DNA from: an uncultured Clostridia bacterium | Lineage (GTDB): Bacteria > Bacillota > Clostridia > Christensenellales > Aristaeellaceae | DNA length: 12,633 nucleotides | Direction: 5' to 3' | NCBI GenBank assembly: GCA_945877525.1 | Contig: CAMDVP010000064.1 | Span: forward strand, 1-12,633 | Shown here: piece after piece, positions 5,812-12,592 of the stretch | Layout of the letters: each line of letters starts with the position of its first letter | How positions within the stretch are numbered: position 1 is the first letter of the stretch | Notes under the pieces: generated by a model | What the model was told of the DNA's origin: nothing | Database searches by the model: none | Seen by the model: only the letters and a program-made list of their open reading frames with translations | Translations under genes and position numbers: made by a program

Positions 5812-7827
5812 AAGAAATCGTCCCGGGGCTGGCTGAGTTATGTGATCCTGCTGGCCACCTTCCTGGTTATTGCCATGGTGCTCAACAACACCATCAGCCC
5901 AACGGTCAGCAAGCGGATTGAGTATCCCAAGCTGTTGGAAATGATTGAAAACGGCGAGGTGGCCCGGGTGGCCATCCGCGACAACAGTCTGGTGGGCCTG
6001 ACGAAAAACACGCGGGTGGCCGCGGCGGATTTCCCGGACCGTGCCTATGACTTTGAAACCACCATCGGCGACGACTTTATCGAAACCGCCCGCCAGATGG
6101 AAGCCCAGAAGCAGGGCAAAAGCCTGGAGGAGATTTCCGTCGGTGACCTGAGCTTCACGGTGGAGTACCGCGCGCCGGTGACCATCCCATGGTGGTATGA
6201 TTTCCTGCCCCTGTTTATCATTACCCTCCTGTTCCTGGCGCTGTGGTATTTCATGATGCGCAGCCAGGCGGGGGGCAACAACAAGGTAATGTCCTTCGGC
6301 CGCAGCCGCGCCCGGGTGCAGGATCCCTCCAAGAACAAGGTGACCTTTGCCGATGTGGCGGGTGCTGAGGAGGAGAAGGAAGAGCTGCAGGAAATGGTCG
6401 ACTTCCTGCGCAACCCCAAGCATTATACCGAGCTGGGCGCCCGCATTCCCAAGGGCGTTTTGCTGGTGGGCCCTCCCGGCACGGGCAAAACCCTGCTGGC
6501 CAAGGCTGTGGCCGGCGAGGCCAACGTGCCCTTCTTCTCCATTTCCGGCTCCGACTTTGTGGAGATGTTCGTGGGCGTGGGCGCAAGCCGCGTGCGCGAT
6601 TTGTTTGAGCAGGCCAAGAAGGCCGCGCCCTCCATTGTGTTTATCGACGAGATCGACGCGGTGGGGCGTCACCGCGGCGCGGGTCTGGGCGGCGGACACG
6701 ACGAGCGTGAGCAGACGCTGAACCAACTGCTGGTGGAAATGGACGGCTTTGCCATCAATGAGGGCGTGATCGTCATGGCGGCCACCAACCGCCGCGATAT
6801 CCTTGACCCCGCGCTTTTGCGCCCCGGCCGCTTCGACCGGCAGGTGACGGTGAACTATCCCGACCTGGACGGCCGCGTGGCCATCCTCAAGGTGCACAGC
6901 AAGGGCAAGCCGCTTTCGGCGGATGTGGATCTGCGCAACGTGGCCAAGCGCGTGCCCTACGCCACCGGCGCCGAGCTGGAAAACGTGATGAACGAGGCGG
7001 CCATTCTGGCGGCCCGCGCCCGCAAGAAGGAGATTGACCAGCAGCTGCTGGTGGACGCCATTGCCCGGGTGCAGATGGGTCCGGAGAAGCGCAGCCACAA
7101 GGTTAGCGAGCGTGACCGCCGCATGGGGGCCGTGCATGAGGGCGGTCATGCCATCGTGGGCCACTTCATCCCTGAAGCGGACGATGTGCATCTGGTGACC
7201 ATTGTGCCCCGTGGTCAGGCGGCAGGCCATACCTTGTCCCTGCCCGGGGAGGAAAACGACCTGATGACCCAGAGCCAGCTGATGGCCCGGGTGGCGGTGG
7301 CCCTGGGCGGCCATGCGGCCGAAGCCCGCGGCCTGGGCGAATTCTCCACCGGCGCCACCAGCGACCTCAAGCACGCTACTGAGCTGTGCCGCCGCATGGT
7401 GACCCAGTTTGGCATGAGCGAGGAAATCGGCCCGGTGTACCTGGATAACGACCAGGAGGTTTTTGTGGGCATGGAGTTTGGCCAGAGCCGCGGCTATTCC
7501 GAGGAAGTGGCTGCCCGCATTGATCAGGAGGTTCGCCGTCTGCTGGACGAGGGCTATGCCATGGCCCTGAAGGCCATCGACGATCACAGAGAGCGGTTTG
7601 ACCAGCTGGTGGCCGCGCTGCTGGAGCATGATACCCTCAGCCGTGCGGAGTTTGTGGGCCTGATGGAAACCGGCATTGTGCCCGTGGTGGAGGACGATGA
7701 TAAGCCCCGCCCCGCTGCAGCCATTCCGGTGGAGCCGGAAGCGCCTGCGCAGCCCGTGACCGCGCCTGACAAGCCTGAGCTGCCGGAGGATATACTGACC
7801 CGCAGCGACGATGATGACAAAGCCTGA
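5809..7827 (+). CDS. ftsH: ATP-dependent zinc metalloprotease FtsH
   Basis: The product is 672 residues, a membrane-anchored AAA+ protease that unfolds and degrades membrane and short-lived cytosolic proteins as a hexamer. Order: TM1 (8-25), an extracytoplasmic domain (26-127), TM2 (about 132-150), then the AAA module with Walker A GPPGTGKT (221-228), the pore loop FVEMFVGVG, Walker B IVFIDE (276-281), and the second region of homology ending RPGRFDR with R338 and R341 as arginine fingers. The M41 protease domain has HEGGH (443-447) and D519 as likely third zinc ligand in STGATSDLK. Most relatives have HEAGH, so A to G is a mild variant that keeps HExxH. The region usually reading R-x-AEE is GHAAEARG here. 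The tail (about 626-672) is Pro- and acid-rich. Its 3' end overlaps the PHP gene by 17 bases. The position after hprT matches other Firmicutes. Confidence 0.96.
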   Translation: MKKSSRGWLSYVILLATFLVIAMVLNNTISPTVSKRIEYPKLLEMIENGEVARVAIRDNSLVGLTKNTRVAAADFPDRAYDFETTIGDDFIETARQMEAQKQGKSLEEISVGDLSFTVEYRAPVTIPWWYDFLPLFIITLLFLALWYFMMRSQAGGNNKVMSFGRSRARVQDPSKNKVTFADVAGAEEEKEELQEMVDFLRNPKHYTELGARIPKGVLLVGPPGTGKTLLAKAVAGEANVPFFSISGSDFVEMFVGVGASRVRDLFEQAKKAAPSIVFIDEIDAVGRHRGAGLGGGHDEREQTLNQLLVEMDGFAINEGVIVMAATNRRDILDPALLRPGRFDRQVTVNYPDLDGRVAILKVHSKGKPLSADVDLRNVAKRVPYATGAELENVMNEAAILAARARKKEIDQQLLVDAIARVQMGPEKRSHKVSERDRRMGAVHEGGHAIVGHFIPEADDVHLVTIVPRGQAAGHTLSLPGEENDLMTQSQLMARVAVALGGHAAEARGLGEFSTGATSDLKHATELCRRMVTQFGMSEEIGPVYLDNDQEVFVGMEFGQSRGYSEEVAARIDQEVRRLLDEGYAMALKAIDDHRERFDQLVAALLEHDTLSRAEFVGLMETGIVPVVEDDDKPRPAAAIPVEPEAPAQPVTAPDKPELPEDILTRSDDDDKA

Positions 7828-8668
7828 CCTTCACATGCACTCCACCTTCAGCGACGGCGTTCTGCCGCCTGCGCTGCTGGTGGAGAAAGCTGTTTCCATG
7901 GGCGTAACGGTGATGGCGGTGACCGATCACGATACCTTTGAGGGCTGCGACAGCCTGCAGGGGATGAATACGCCCATTCCCGTGATTCCCGGCGTGGAGC
8001 TGAGCCTGCAGGACATGCCCGGGCTGCACCTGCTGGGCTATGGACTGACGGCTGCGCCCCGGCTTCGCGGCAGGGTAGCGGAGCTGGCCCGTATGCGGGT
8101 GGGCCGTGCGGAAGCCATGGTGCGCCGCCTGCGGGACATGGGTATTGACCTGGATTGGAAACGGATGACTGCCGCATGCCGGGGTACCGTGGGCCGTGCC
8201 CATGTGGCACGGGCGCTGGTAGCGGAAGGACATGTGGCTACCATGCAGGAGGCCTTCGAGCGCTATCTGGGGGAGGGTAAGCCTGCCTATGTGCCTGGGG
8301 AGCGGATGTCCATGGCGGAAGCGCTGCCGCTTTTGCGCGGCGAGGGCTTTGTGCCCGTGCTGGCGCACCCGGCGCTGCTGGGCAAGAACGACATGACCCT
8401 GCGGCAGCTGCTGGAGACCTGGGTTGACCGGGGCCTGATGGGGGTGGAAGTGTATCATCCCTCGCTGATAGGCCGGGAGGCAGTGCTGGAGCGCATGGCG
8501 CGGAGCATGGGGCTGCTTGTGACCGGCGGCAGCGACTATCACCAGGATGGGGACAGCCATGGTCAGATCGGTGCGACTGCGGTGGGCTGGCAGCATGCTG
8601 AGGAGGATGTGGCGGCCCTTTGGAAAGCCATGCGCGCCGGTGATGAAAATTTTTCCTCAAGGGTATGA
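7811..8668 (+). CDS. PHP-domain metal-dependent phosphoesterase (TrpH/YciV-like)
   Basis: The product is 285 residues, a single PHP domain with its metal-binding motifs in order: DLHMHSTFSDG (H8, H10, D15), TDHDT (38-42), GVELS (61-65), LAHPALLG and GGSDYH. The length and layout fit the YciV/TrpH group, some of which are 5'-nucleases or phosphatases acting on short RNA or 3',5'-bisphosphonucleotides; the precise substrate cannot be read from sequence. It starts within the last codons of ftsH (ATG 7811, or 7814), with the nearest GGAGG 21 bases upstream. That distance is too long for a normal site, so translation is probably coupled to ftsH. No signal peptide is seen, so it should be cytosolic. 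Confidence 0.88.
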   Translation: MMTKPDLHMHSTFSDGVLPPALLVEKAVSMGVTVMAVTDHDTFEGCDSLQGMNTPIPVIPGVELSLQDMPGLHLLGYGLTAAPRLRGRVAELARMRVGRAEAMVRRLRDMGIDLDWKRMTAACRGTVGRAHVARALVAEGHVATMQEAFERYLGEGKPAYVPGERMSMAEALPLLRGEGFVPVLAHPALLGKNDMTLRQLLETWVDRGLMGVEVYHPSLIGREAVLERMARSMGLLVTGGSDYHQDGDSHGQIGATAVGWQHAEEDVAALWKAMRAGDENFSSRV

Positions 8669-8674
8669 AAAATT
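8648..8674. repeat. AT-rich inverted repeat across the PHP stop codon
   Basis: AATTTTTC (8648-8655) and GAAAAATT (8667-8674) are perfect 8-bp complements with an 11-base loop, and the PHP stop (8666-8668) lies at the loop edge. With only two G-C pairs and no following T run it is not a convincing terminator; it could be a weak processing or end signal. Confidence 0.4.
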
Positions 8675-8722
8675 GCGGAGCTGATCCGTCTATCCTAATG
8701 AACACAGGAGAGGAGGAAGACG

Positions 8723-10594
8723 ATGTATTCCAGCGGTTATGTGCCGCCGAAGCCGCCCGTTGAGCGGAAGCGGCGCAGCGAACGGAATGCTGCCGCGGGT
8801 ATGCCCGCGGCGACACGGGAAACGGGCATGGACATGTCTTCCGCCCGGATGGCTCCCATGAATTCAGCCAGCATGGCGCAGGGCGCGCCCTCCGGGATGC
8901 AGCAGGCATATCCCCCCTACGCAGGCCAGGGATCAAGCGGGGCCAGGCGGCAGAGTTATGCACCGCAGCAGGAGGGATGGATTCCCCCTGCGGCGCAGCC
9001 GCATCAGCCTCAGGAGGCATGGGGATATTCCCAGTCCCAGTATCGTGGTATGCAGCCTCAGCAGGAGCCGTGGCAGGGACGAAACGGCTACATGCCGCCG
9101 CCCCAGCCTCCGACGCAGCAGCCCTCCCGCTCCTCCGGCGGCGGCAAGCCTCCCAAGGGGCCGCTTTTCCGGGTGCTGATGATGCTGGCATGTGTGGCGC
9201 TGGTGGCTGCGCTGTGTGTGGGTGGATATTACGGGATGCAGGAGTATTCCCTGCGGCAGTATGTGGCCGCCTATGACCAGGCGTATTGCCAGGGCGTGTA
9301 TGTGGACGGTATCCACCTGGGCGGCATGACGCAGCAGCAGGCCTATGAGGCGGTGTCGGAGAACGCCCGGCAGCGCAGCGACGCATGGTCGGTACGCCTG
9401 ACCTATCAGGGACAGCTGGTGGTGGAAATCACCGCAGATCAGCTGGGCATGACGGTGGATGTTACGGCACCCCTGCAGCAGGCATGGAGCCGCGGTCACA
9501 CCGGTAGTGTGCATCAGCGCCGGGACGACATGGAGGCGCTTTTGCAAACGCCCTATGAGGGCTATACCGCGCTGCCGGGCGGGGATACCTCCGTGGTGGA
9601 TTACCTGCTGGAAGAAATCGGCCGCAAGGTGTATCGTGCGCCCCAGGATGCTGCCATCACCGAGTTCGATCCGCAGAAGAGCAACCCCTTCACCTTCCAA
9701 AGCGAGGTGAACGGTCTGCGGCTGAATACCGCGCCAATCAAGGAGCGCATCTATCAGATGGTATCCACCCTGGAAAGCGGTGAAATTGAGATTGTGCCGG
9801 ATACGATTGCTCCGGATGTGACCGTGGCGCAGCTGCAGCAGCTGGTGGCGCTTCGAGCTACCGCAACCACCGATATTTCCTCCCGCAGCGAGGAAGGCCG
9901 GAACAACAATATCCGCCGGGCATTCCAGTTGATCAGCGGCTATGTGCTGCAGCCGGGCGCCACCTTCAGTTTCAATAGCGTGGTGGGCGAGCGCACACTG
10001 GACAATGGCTTTTTTGAGGCGGATGAATACGCCTATAACGAAACCGTCCGCGGCGTGGGCGGCGGCGTATGCCAGGCCAGCACCACGGTGTATCAGGCTG
10101 CGGTGAAGGCGGGCATGCAGATTGTCAAGCGCGAGCCCCACTCCAAGGAGGTGGGCTATTGCACCTACGGCATGGACGCAACCGTGTACTGGAGCAGCAA
10201 CCGCCGGATTGACCTGTCCTTCAAGAACACAACGGAGCATCCCATCTATCTGGTGGCGGCAGTGCAAAGCGACCCTGCCAACCGCAAGAAGCTGATTTGC
10301 AAAGTGTCCATCTATGGCGAGAGCCTGGGCAACGTGACCTATGGCATGGAAACCCGTACGGTGCAGGTGCTGGACCCCCCGACCGAGCCTGAACGCCGCA
10401 AGGACACCTCTCACACCTATGTGACCTACAAGGATGAGGAGAAGCAGGTGAGCAGCGCCAAGGAGGGCTATGTGGTGGAGAGCTACCGCGTGACCTATGT
10501 GGATGGCGTGGAGACCGAGCGGATGCTGCTGTATACCGATACCTACAAGGCACGGGCGGCGGTGATCTATGTGGGTACAAAGAGTCGTGATTAG
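8723..10594 (+). CDS. VanW-family membrane-anchored wall protein
   Basis: The product is 623 residues. Residues 1-145 are a low-complexity, likely cytoplasmic tail rich in Q, P, G, M and Y. One membrane helix follows (about 149-170), with KPPKG before it, so the rest should lie outside. Two repeats resembling the putative peptidoglycan-binding module PG_binding_4 occupy about 192-270 and 290-357 (GVYVDGIHLGGMT...; SEVNGLRLN...). The VanW domain spans about 378-510, with FSFNSVVGERT and GVGGGVCQAST (C450). The end (about 588-620, YRVTYVDGVETER...) resembles a G5 domain. VanW occurs in some vancomycin-resistance clusters, but its activity is not established, and stand-alone copies like this are common in Clostridia and do not indicate resistance. 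The start is fixed by AGGAGG (8711-8716), 6 bases before ATG. I see no clear promoter of its own; it probably shares the ftsH-PHP transcript. Confidence 0.9.
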   Translation: MYSSGYVPPKPPVERKRRSERNAAAGMPAATRETGMDMSSARMAPMNSASMAQGAPSGMQQAYPPYAGQGSSGARRQSYAPQQEGWIPPAAQPHQPQEAWGYSQSQYRGMQPQQEPWQGRNGYMPPPQPPTQQPSRSSGGGKPPKGPLFRVLMMLACVALVAALCVGGYYGMQEYSLRQYVAAYDQAYCQGVYVDGIHLGGMTQQQAYEAVSENARQRSDAWSVRLTYQGQLVVEITADQLGMTVDVTAPLQQAWSRGHTGSVHQRRDDMEALLQTPYEGYTALPGGDTSVVDYLLEEIGRKVYRAPQDAAITEFDPQKSNPFTFQSEVNGLRLNTAPIKERIYQMVSTLESGEIEIVPDTIAPDVTVAQLQQLVALRATATTDISSRSEEGRNNNIRRAFQLISGYVLQPGATFSFNSVVGERTLDNGFFEADEYAYNETVRGVGGGVCQASTTVYQAAVKAGMQIVKREPHSKEVGYCTYGMDATVYWSSNRRIDLSFKNTTEHPIYLVAAVQSDPANRKKLICKVSIYGESLGNVTYGMETRTVQVLDPPTEPERRKDTSHTYVTYKDEEKQVSSAKEGYVVESYRVTYVDGVETERMLLYTDTYKARAAVIYVGTKSRD

Positions 10595-10643
10595 TACTGG
10601 TTTGCTTCTATAAGCTGTATGTTTGGCAAGGAATTTCGCCTCT

Positions 10644-10752
10644 GCGGTGAGCAAATGGCTTTGCGATCATCGTTGCTCCGCTTTCGACTTCCGCCTTCGG
10701 CGGACTCGCCACTGGCGAGCCGTCGCCCTTTGCAATCCTTCGCTTTGCATCC
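10644..10752. repeat. Structured block A: hairpins, three-way junction and tandem repeat
   Basis: Seen directly: GAGCAA (10649-10654) pairs with TTGCTC (10673-10678), or alternatively GCAAA-TGGC-TTTGC (10651-10664). CGAC (10685-10688) and GTCG (10722-10725) close around two tight hairpins, CCGCC-TTC-GGCGG (10691-10703) and CTCGCC-ACT-GGCGAG (10705-10719). A near tandem repeat follows: CTTTGCAATCC (10728-10738) and CTTTGCATCC (10743-10752), with a third related copy at 10659-10668. This looks like an interspersed palindromic repeat or MITE-like element; the class is not identified. Confidence 0.55.
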
Positions 10753-10770
10753 TATAAACATTTAGAATAA

Positions 10771-10789
10771 GCATAGTATAATACTGTGC
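10771..10789. promoter_or_regulatory. 19-base palindrome containing TATAAT
   Basis: GCATAGTATAATACTGTGC is symmetric about 10780, with eight Watson-Crick pairs and one G-T. It resembles an operator or a small hairpin, and TATAAT (10777-10782) lies at its centre. No good -35 is present on either strand, so promoter activity is doubtful. Confidence 0.4.
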
Positions 10790-10825
10790 TGCATGAAAAG
10801 CATAGCATCAAAGGGACGGCCCCGA

Positions 10826-10881
10826 AGGTTTCCAAAGGGCGATCGGAAAGCCCTTTGGTCGCGTCCGCAGACGCGAAACCT
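10826..10881. repeat. Structured block B: compact three-way junction
   Basis: AGGTTT (10826-10831) pairs with AAACCT (10876-10881) and encloses two perfect hairpins: CCAAAGGGC (10832-10840) with GCCCTTTGG (10850-10858), and CGCGTC-CGCA-GACGCG (10860-10875). Only one base (10859) is left unpaired outside the hairpin loops, so nearly the whole block is explained by the fold. It has the same architecture as the core of block A but a different sequence. Confidence 0.6.
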
Positions 10882-10926
10882 CTGCCTCCGGTAAAGAACA
10901 GTTATACGTGAGAACAGTATGAAAAC

Positions 10927-10951
10927 GCCCCGGGGACAATGTCTCCGGGGC
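10927..10951 (-). terminator. fba intrinsic terminator
   Basis: An 11-bp GC-rich stem (10927-10937 with 10941-10951, one G-T pair) with an AAT loop. On the minus strand it is followed by GTTTTC, 17 bases after the fba stop. On the plus strand it is followed by CAAATGCTTTT, so weak action in that direction is also possible. Confidence 0.85.
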
Positions 10952-10968
10952 AAATGCTTTTGGGGGAA

Positions 10969-11898
10969 TCAGGCCTTGCCGTTGCAGCCCAGCACATCGA
11001 CGATCTTGTGACGAACCATCTCGCGGATGCCGGTGCGGGCATCAGTCAGGTACTGACGGGGGTCGAAGTGGTCAGGATGCTCCACGAAGTGCTTGCGCAC
11101 CAGCGCGGTAAAGGCCAGACGCAGGTCGGAGTCGATGTTGATCTTGCATACGGCCATGGAAGCAGCCTTGCGCAGCATGTCCTCCGGCACGCCCTGGGCG
11201 CCGGGCATGGTGCCGCCGAACTGGTTGATCATGTCCACATACTCGGGAATCACGGAAGAAGCGCCGTGCAGCACGATGGGGAAGCCGGGCAGGCGGCGGC
11301 CAACCTCTTCCAGAATGTCGAAGCGCAGCTTGGCTTCGCCCTTGAACTTGTAGGCGCCGTGGCTGGTGCCGATGGCAATGGCCAGGCTGTCGCAGCCGGT
11401 GCGGGTCACAAACTCTTCCACCTCGTCGGGCTGGGTGTAGCTGGAATCCTCGGCGGACACCTTCACGTCGTCCTCCACGCCGGCCAGGCGGCCCAGCTCG
11501 GCTTCCACCACCACGCCGTGGTCGTGGGCGTACTCGACAACCTTCTTGGTCAGGGCGATGTTCTCCTCAAAGGAGAAGTGGCTGCCGTCGATCATCACGG
11601 AGGAGAAGCCGCCGTCGATGCAGCTCTTGCAGGTTTCAAAGTCGGGGCCGTGGTCAAGGTGAACGGCGATGGGCAGATCGGTGTCGGCCACAGCGGCCTC
11701 GATCATCTTCATCAGGTACACATGCTTGGCATACTTGCGGGCGCCGGCGGACACCTGCAGGATCACGGGGGCGTTTTCCATCTTCGCGCCTTCGGTGATG
11801 CCCTGGATGATCTCCATGTTATTCACGTTGAAAGCGCCGACGGCATAGCCGCCTTCGTAAGCCTTTTTGAACATTTCCTTGGTGGTAACGATAGGCAT
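10969..11898 (-). CDS. fba: Class II fructose-1,6-bisphosphate aldolase
   Basis: The product is 309 residues, a zinc-dependent cytosolic enzyme of glycolysis and gluconeogenesis that cleaves fructose 1,6-bisphosphate to dihydroxyacetone phosphate and glyceraldehyde 3-phosphate. Motifs: AFNVNN (22-27), HLDHG with catalytic D82 and zinc ligand H83, VMIDGSH (101-107), EAELG (132-136), GTSHGAYKF with zinc ligand H180, and LHGASS with zinc ligand H211. The family overlaps with tagatose-bisphosphate aldolases (GatY/KbaY), so the alternative sugar cannot be fully excluded; the third zinc site reads LHGASSV rather than the more usual LHGGSG. ATG 11898 is fixed by AAAGGAGG (11908-11915) 9 bases upstream; upstream in-frame codons overlap the promoter. 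It is a single-gene unit with its own promoter and terminator, divergent from the DUF4279 gene. Confidence 0.95.
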   Translation of the reverse strand: MPIVTTKEMFKKAYEGGYAVGAFNVNNMEIIQGITEGAKMENAPVILQVSAGARKYAKHVYLMKMIEAAVADTDLPIAVHLDHGPDFETCKSCIDGGFSSVMIDGSHFSFEENIALTKKVVEYAHDHGVVVEAELGRLAGVEDDVKVSAEDSSYTQPDEVEEFVTRTGCDSLAIAIGTSHGAYKFKGEAKLRFDILEEVGRRLPGFPIVLHGASSVIPEYVDMINQFGGTMPGAQGVPEDMLRKAASMAVCKINIDSDLRLAFTALVRKHFVEHPDHFDPRQYLTDARTGIREMVRHKIVDVLGCNGKA

Positions 11899-11928
11899 GG
11901 GAAGATCCCTCCTTTGCGTATTCGCCTT

Positions 11929-11957
11929 ATTATAGCACATTTGGGCGAGGATGAAAA
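11929..11957 (-). promoter_or_regulatory. fba promoter, extended -10
   Basis: On the minus strand: TTTTCA (11957-11952), a 17-base spacer, and a perfect TATAAT (11934-11929) preceded by TGC. The -35 is weak, and the extended -10 compensates. The 11 bases TGTGCTATAAT are identical to the ftsH promoter core. Confidence 0.78.
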
Positions 11958-12054
11958 GAGGGGTTGATGATTCTTTCACAAGTTGCGGACAATTTCATTC
12001 CTCTGGCGTGAAAATTGTGCTTCAGGCAGGAAATAGCGGCTTCTTCAGAGAATA

Positions 12055-12069
12055 GATGCAATATGCATC
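12055..12069. promoter_or_regulatory. Inverted repeat upstream of the DUF4279 gene
   Basis: GATGCA-ATA-TGCATC is a perfect 6-bp inverted repeat ending 11 bases before the ribosome binding site. It could be an operator. The 195 bases between fba and this gene otherwise show no convincing rightward promoter. Confidence 0.4.
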
Positions 12070-12092
12070 ATGTGAAGCGAGGAGGATGAAAT

Positions 12093-12512
12093 ATGGCGGA
12101 AAGCAAGGTGGGCGAGGCCCGGTTTTCCCTGATTATCCATGGTGACGATCTGCCGATGGAGGATATTGAAGCCAAACTGGGATTGCGGGCAACCCGCGTG
12201 ATCCGCAAGGGCGAGGTACTCAACCGCCTGCCCCTCATTGAGGCGCCGGCGGATGAATGGGTGTATACCGTCCCGCTGACCGATCCCGAGGGAACCGACG
12301 CGGAGTGGAACAGCCTGCTGAGCCATCTGGAGTCCTGCGGCGCGGCCCTGGCTGCCCTGCGGGAGAGCAGCACGGTGACCCTGCGGCTTTACATCCAGTC
12401 GGATTATGCGCAGATTGCCTACTGCCTGTCGCCGGAAACCATGGGCAAGCTGGTGGCGCTGGGCATGCCGCTGAGCATTTCTTCCCTGAGCTGGGGAGAG
12501 GTGGCCATCTGA
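12093..12512 (+). CDS. DUF4279-type small protein
   Basis: The product is 139 residues with no signal peptide or membrane helix. The opening ARFSLIIHGDDLPMEDIEAKLGL, the central EWVYTVPL and the end LVALGMPLSISSLSW match the general pattern I know for DUF4279 (a beta strand start, a lineage-variable middle, then a final LG..L...). The function of this family is unknown; some members sit beside polymorphic-toxin genes as possible immunity proteins, but no toxin gene is visible here. The start is fixed by AGGAGG (12080-12085), 7 bases before ATG. It is a single gene followed by a strong terminator and is divergent from fba. The family call is from memory of the pattern and is moderately sure. 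Confidence 0.75.
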   Translation: MAESKVGEARFSLIIHGDDLPMEDIEAKLGLRATRVIRKGEVLNRLPLIEAPADEWVYTVPLTDPEGTDAEWNSLLSHLESCGAALAALRESSTVTLRLYIQSDYAQIAYCLSPETMGKLVALGMPLSISSLSWGEVAI

Positions 12513-12547
12513 CGGTGCAACCGGGAATCAAAGAGCATATTGCCTGT

Positions 12548-12580
12548 AATCGGAGGAGCTGCGGCTCCTCCGATTTTATT
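12548..12580 (+). terminator. Strong intrinsic terminator
   Basis: A perfect 12-bp stem (12548-12559 with 12564-12575) with a TGCG tetraloop, running into TTTTATT. It lies 36 bases after the DUF4279 stop, and probably also separates that gene from a leftward gene entering from the right edge. Confidence 0.92.
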
Positions 12581-12592
12581 GTCCGGGGTGAC

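Larger units (their letters stand above)
10595..10968. other. 374-base gene-free, structure-rich intergenic region
   Basis: No credible gene is found between the VanW stop and the fba stop, on either strand. A 63-codon minus-strand frame here lacks a good ribosome binding site. The stretch holds two folded blocks (10644-10752 and 10826-10881), a palindrome (10771-10789), two copies of AAGCATAG (10769-10776, 10798-10805), and the fba terminator (10927-10951). The clustered hairpins suggest an interspersed repeat or an untranslated RNA. Confidence 0.7.

Noticed and set aside
5698..7629. Minus-strand open frame of 643 codons opposite ftsH
   Set aside because: It is antisense to an unmistakable FtsH; the His/Ala/Gly-rich product is the usual by-product of GC-rich codon use, and it has no plausible domain.
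7801..7827. DDDDK near the FtsH C-terminus, resembling an enteropeptidase site
   Set aside because: It arises from an acidic tail whose codons also encode the start of the PHP gene; a chance match with no bacterial meaning.
8673..8701. TTGCGG with TATCCT or TAATGA as a vanW-gene promoter
   Set aside because: The first pairing has a 12-base spacer and the second a poor -10; neither is credible.
8723..10594. Reading the VanW gene as vancomycin resistance
   Set aside because: No vanHAX, vanRS or other resistance genes are nearby, and VanW domains are common in Clostridia wall proteins.
8933..10654. Minus-strand open frame of 573 codons opposite the VanW gene
   Set aside because: Shadow of a well-supported gene, with His/Leu-rich composition and no recognisable motif.
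10762..10953. Minus-strand 63-codon frame between fba and the VanW gene
   Set aside because: It starts inside the fba terminator, runs through the structured blocks, and has no good ribosome binding site.
10939..11967. Plus-strand open frame of 342 codons opposite fba
   Set aside because: It covers fba, its promoter and part of its terminator; the Gly/His/Val-rich product is an antisense artefact.
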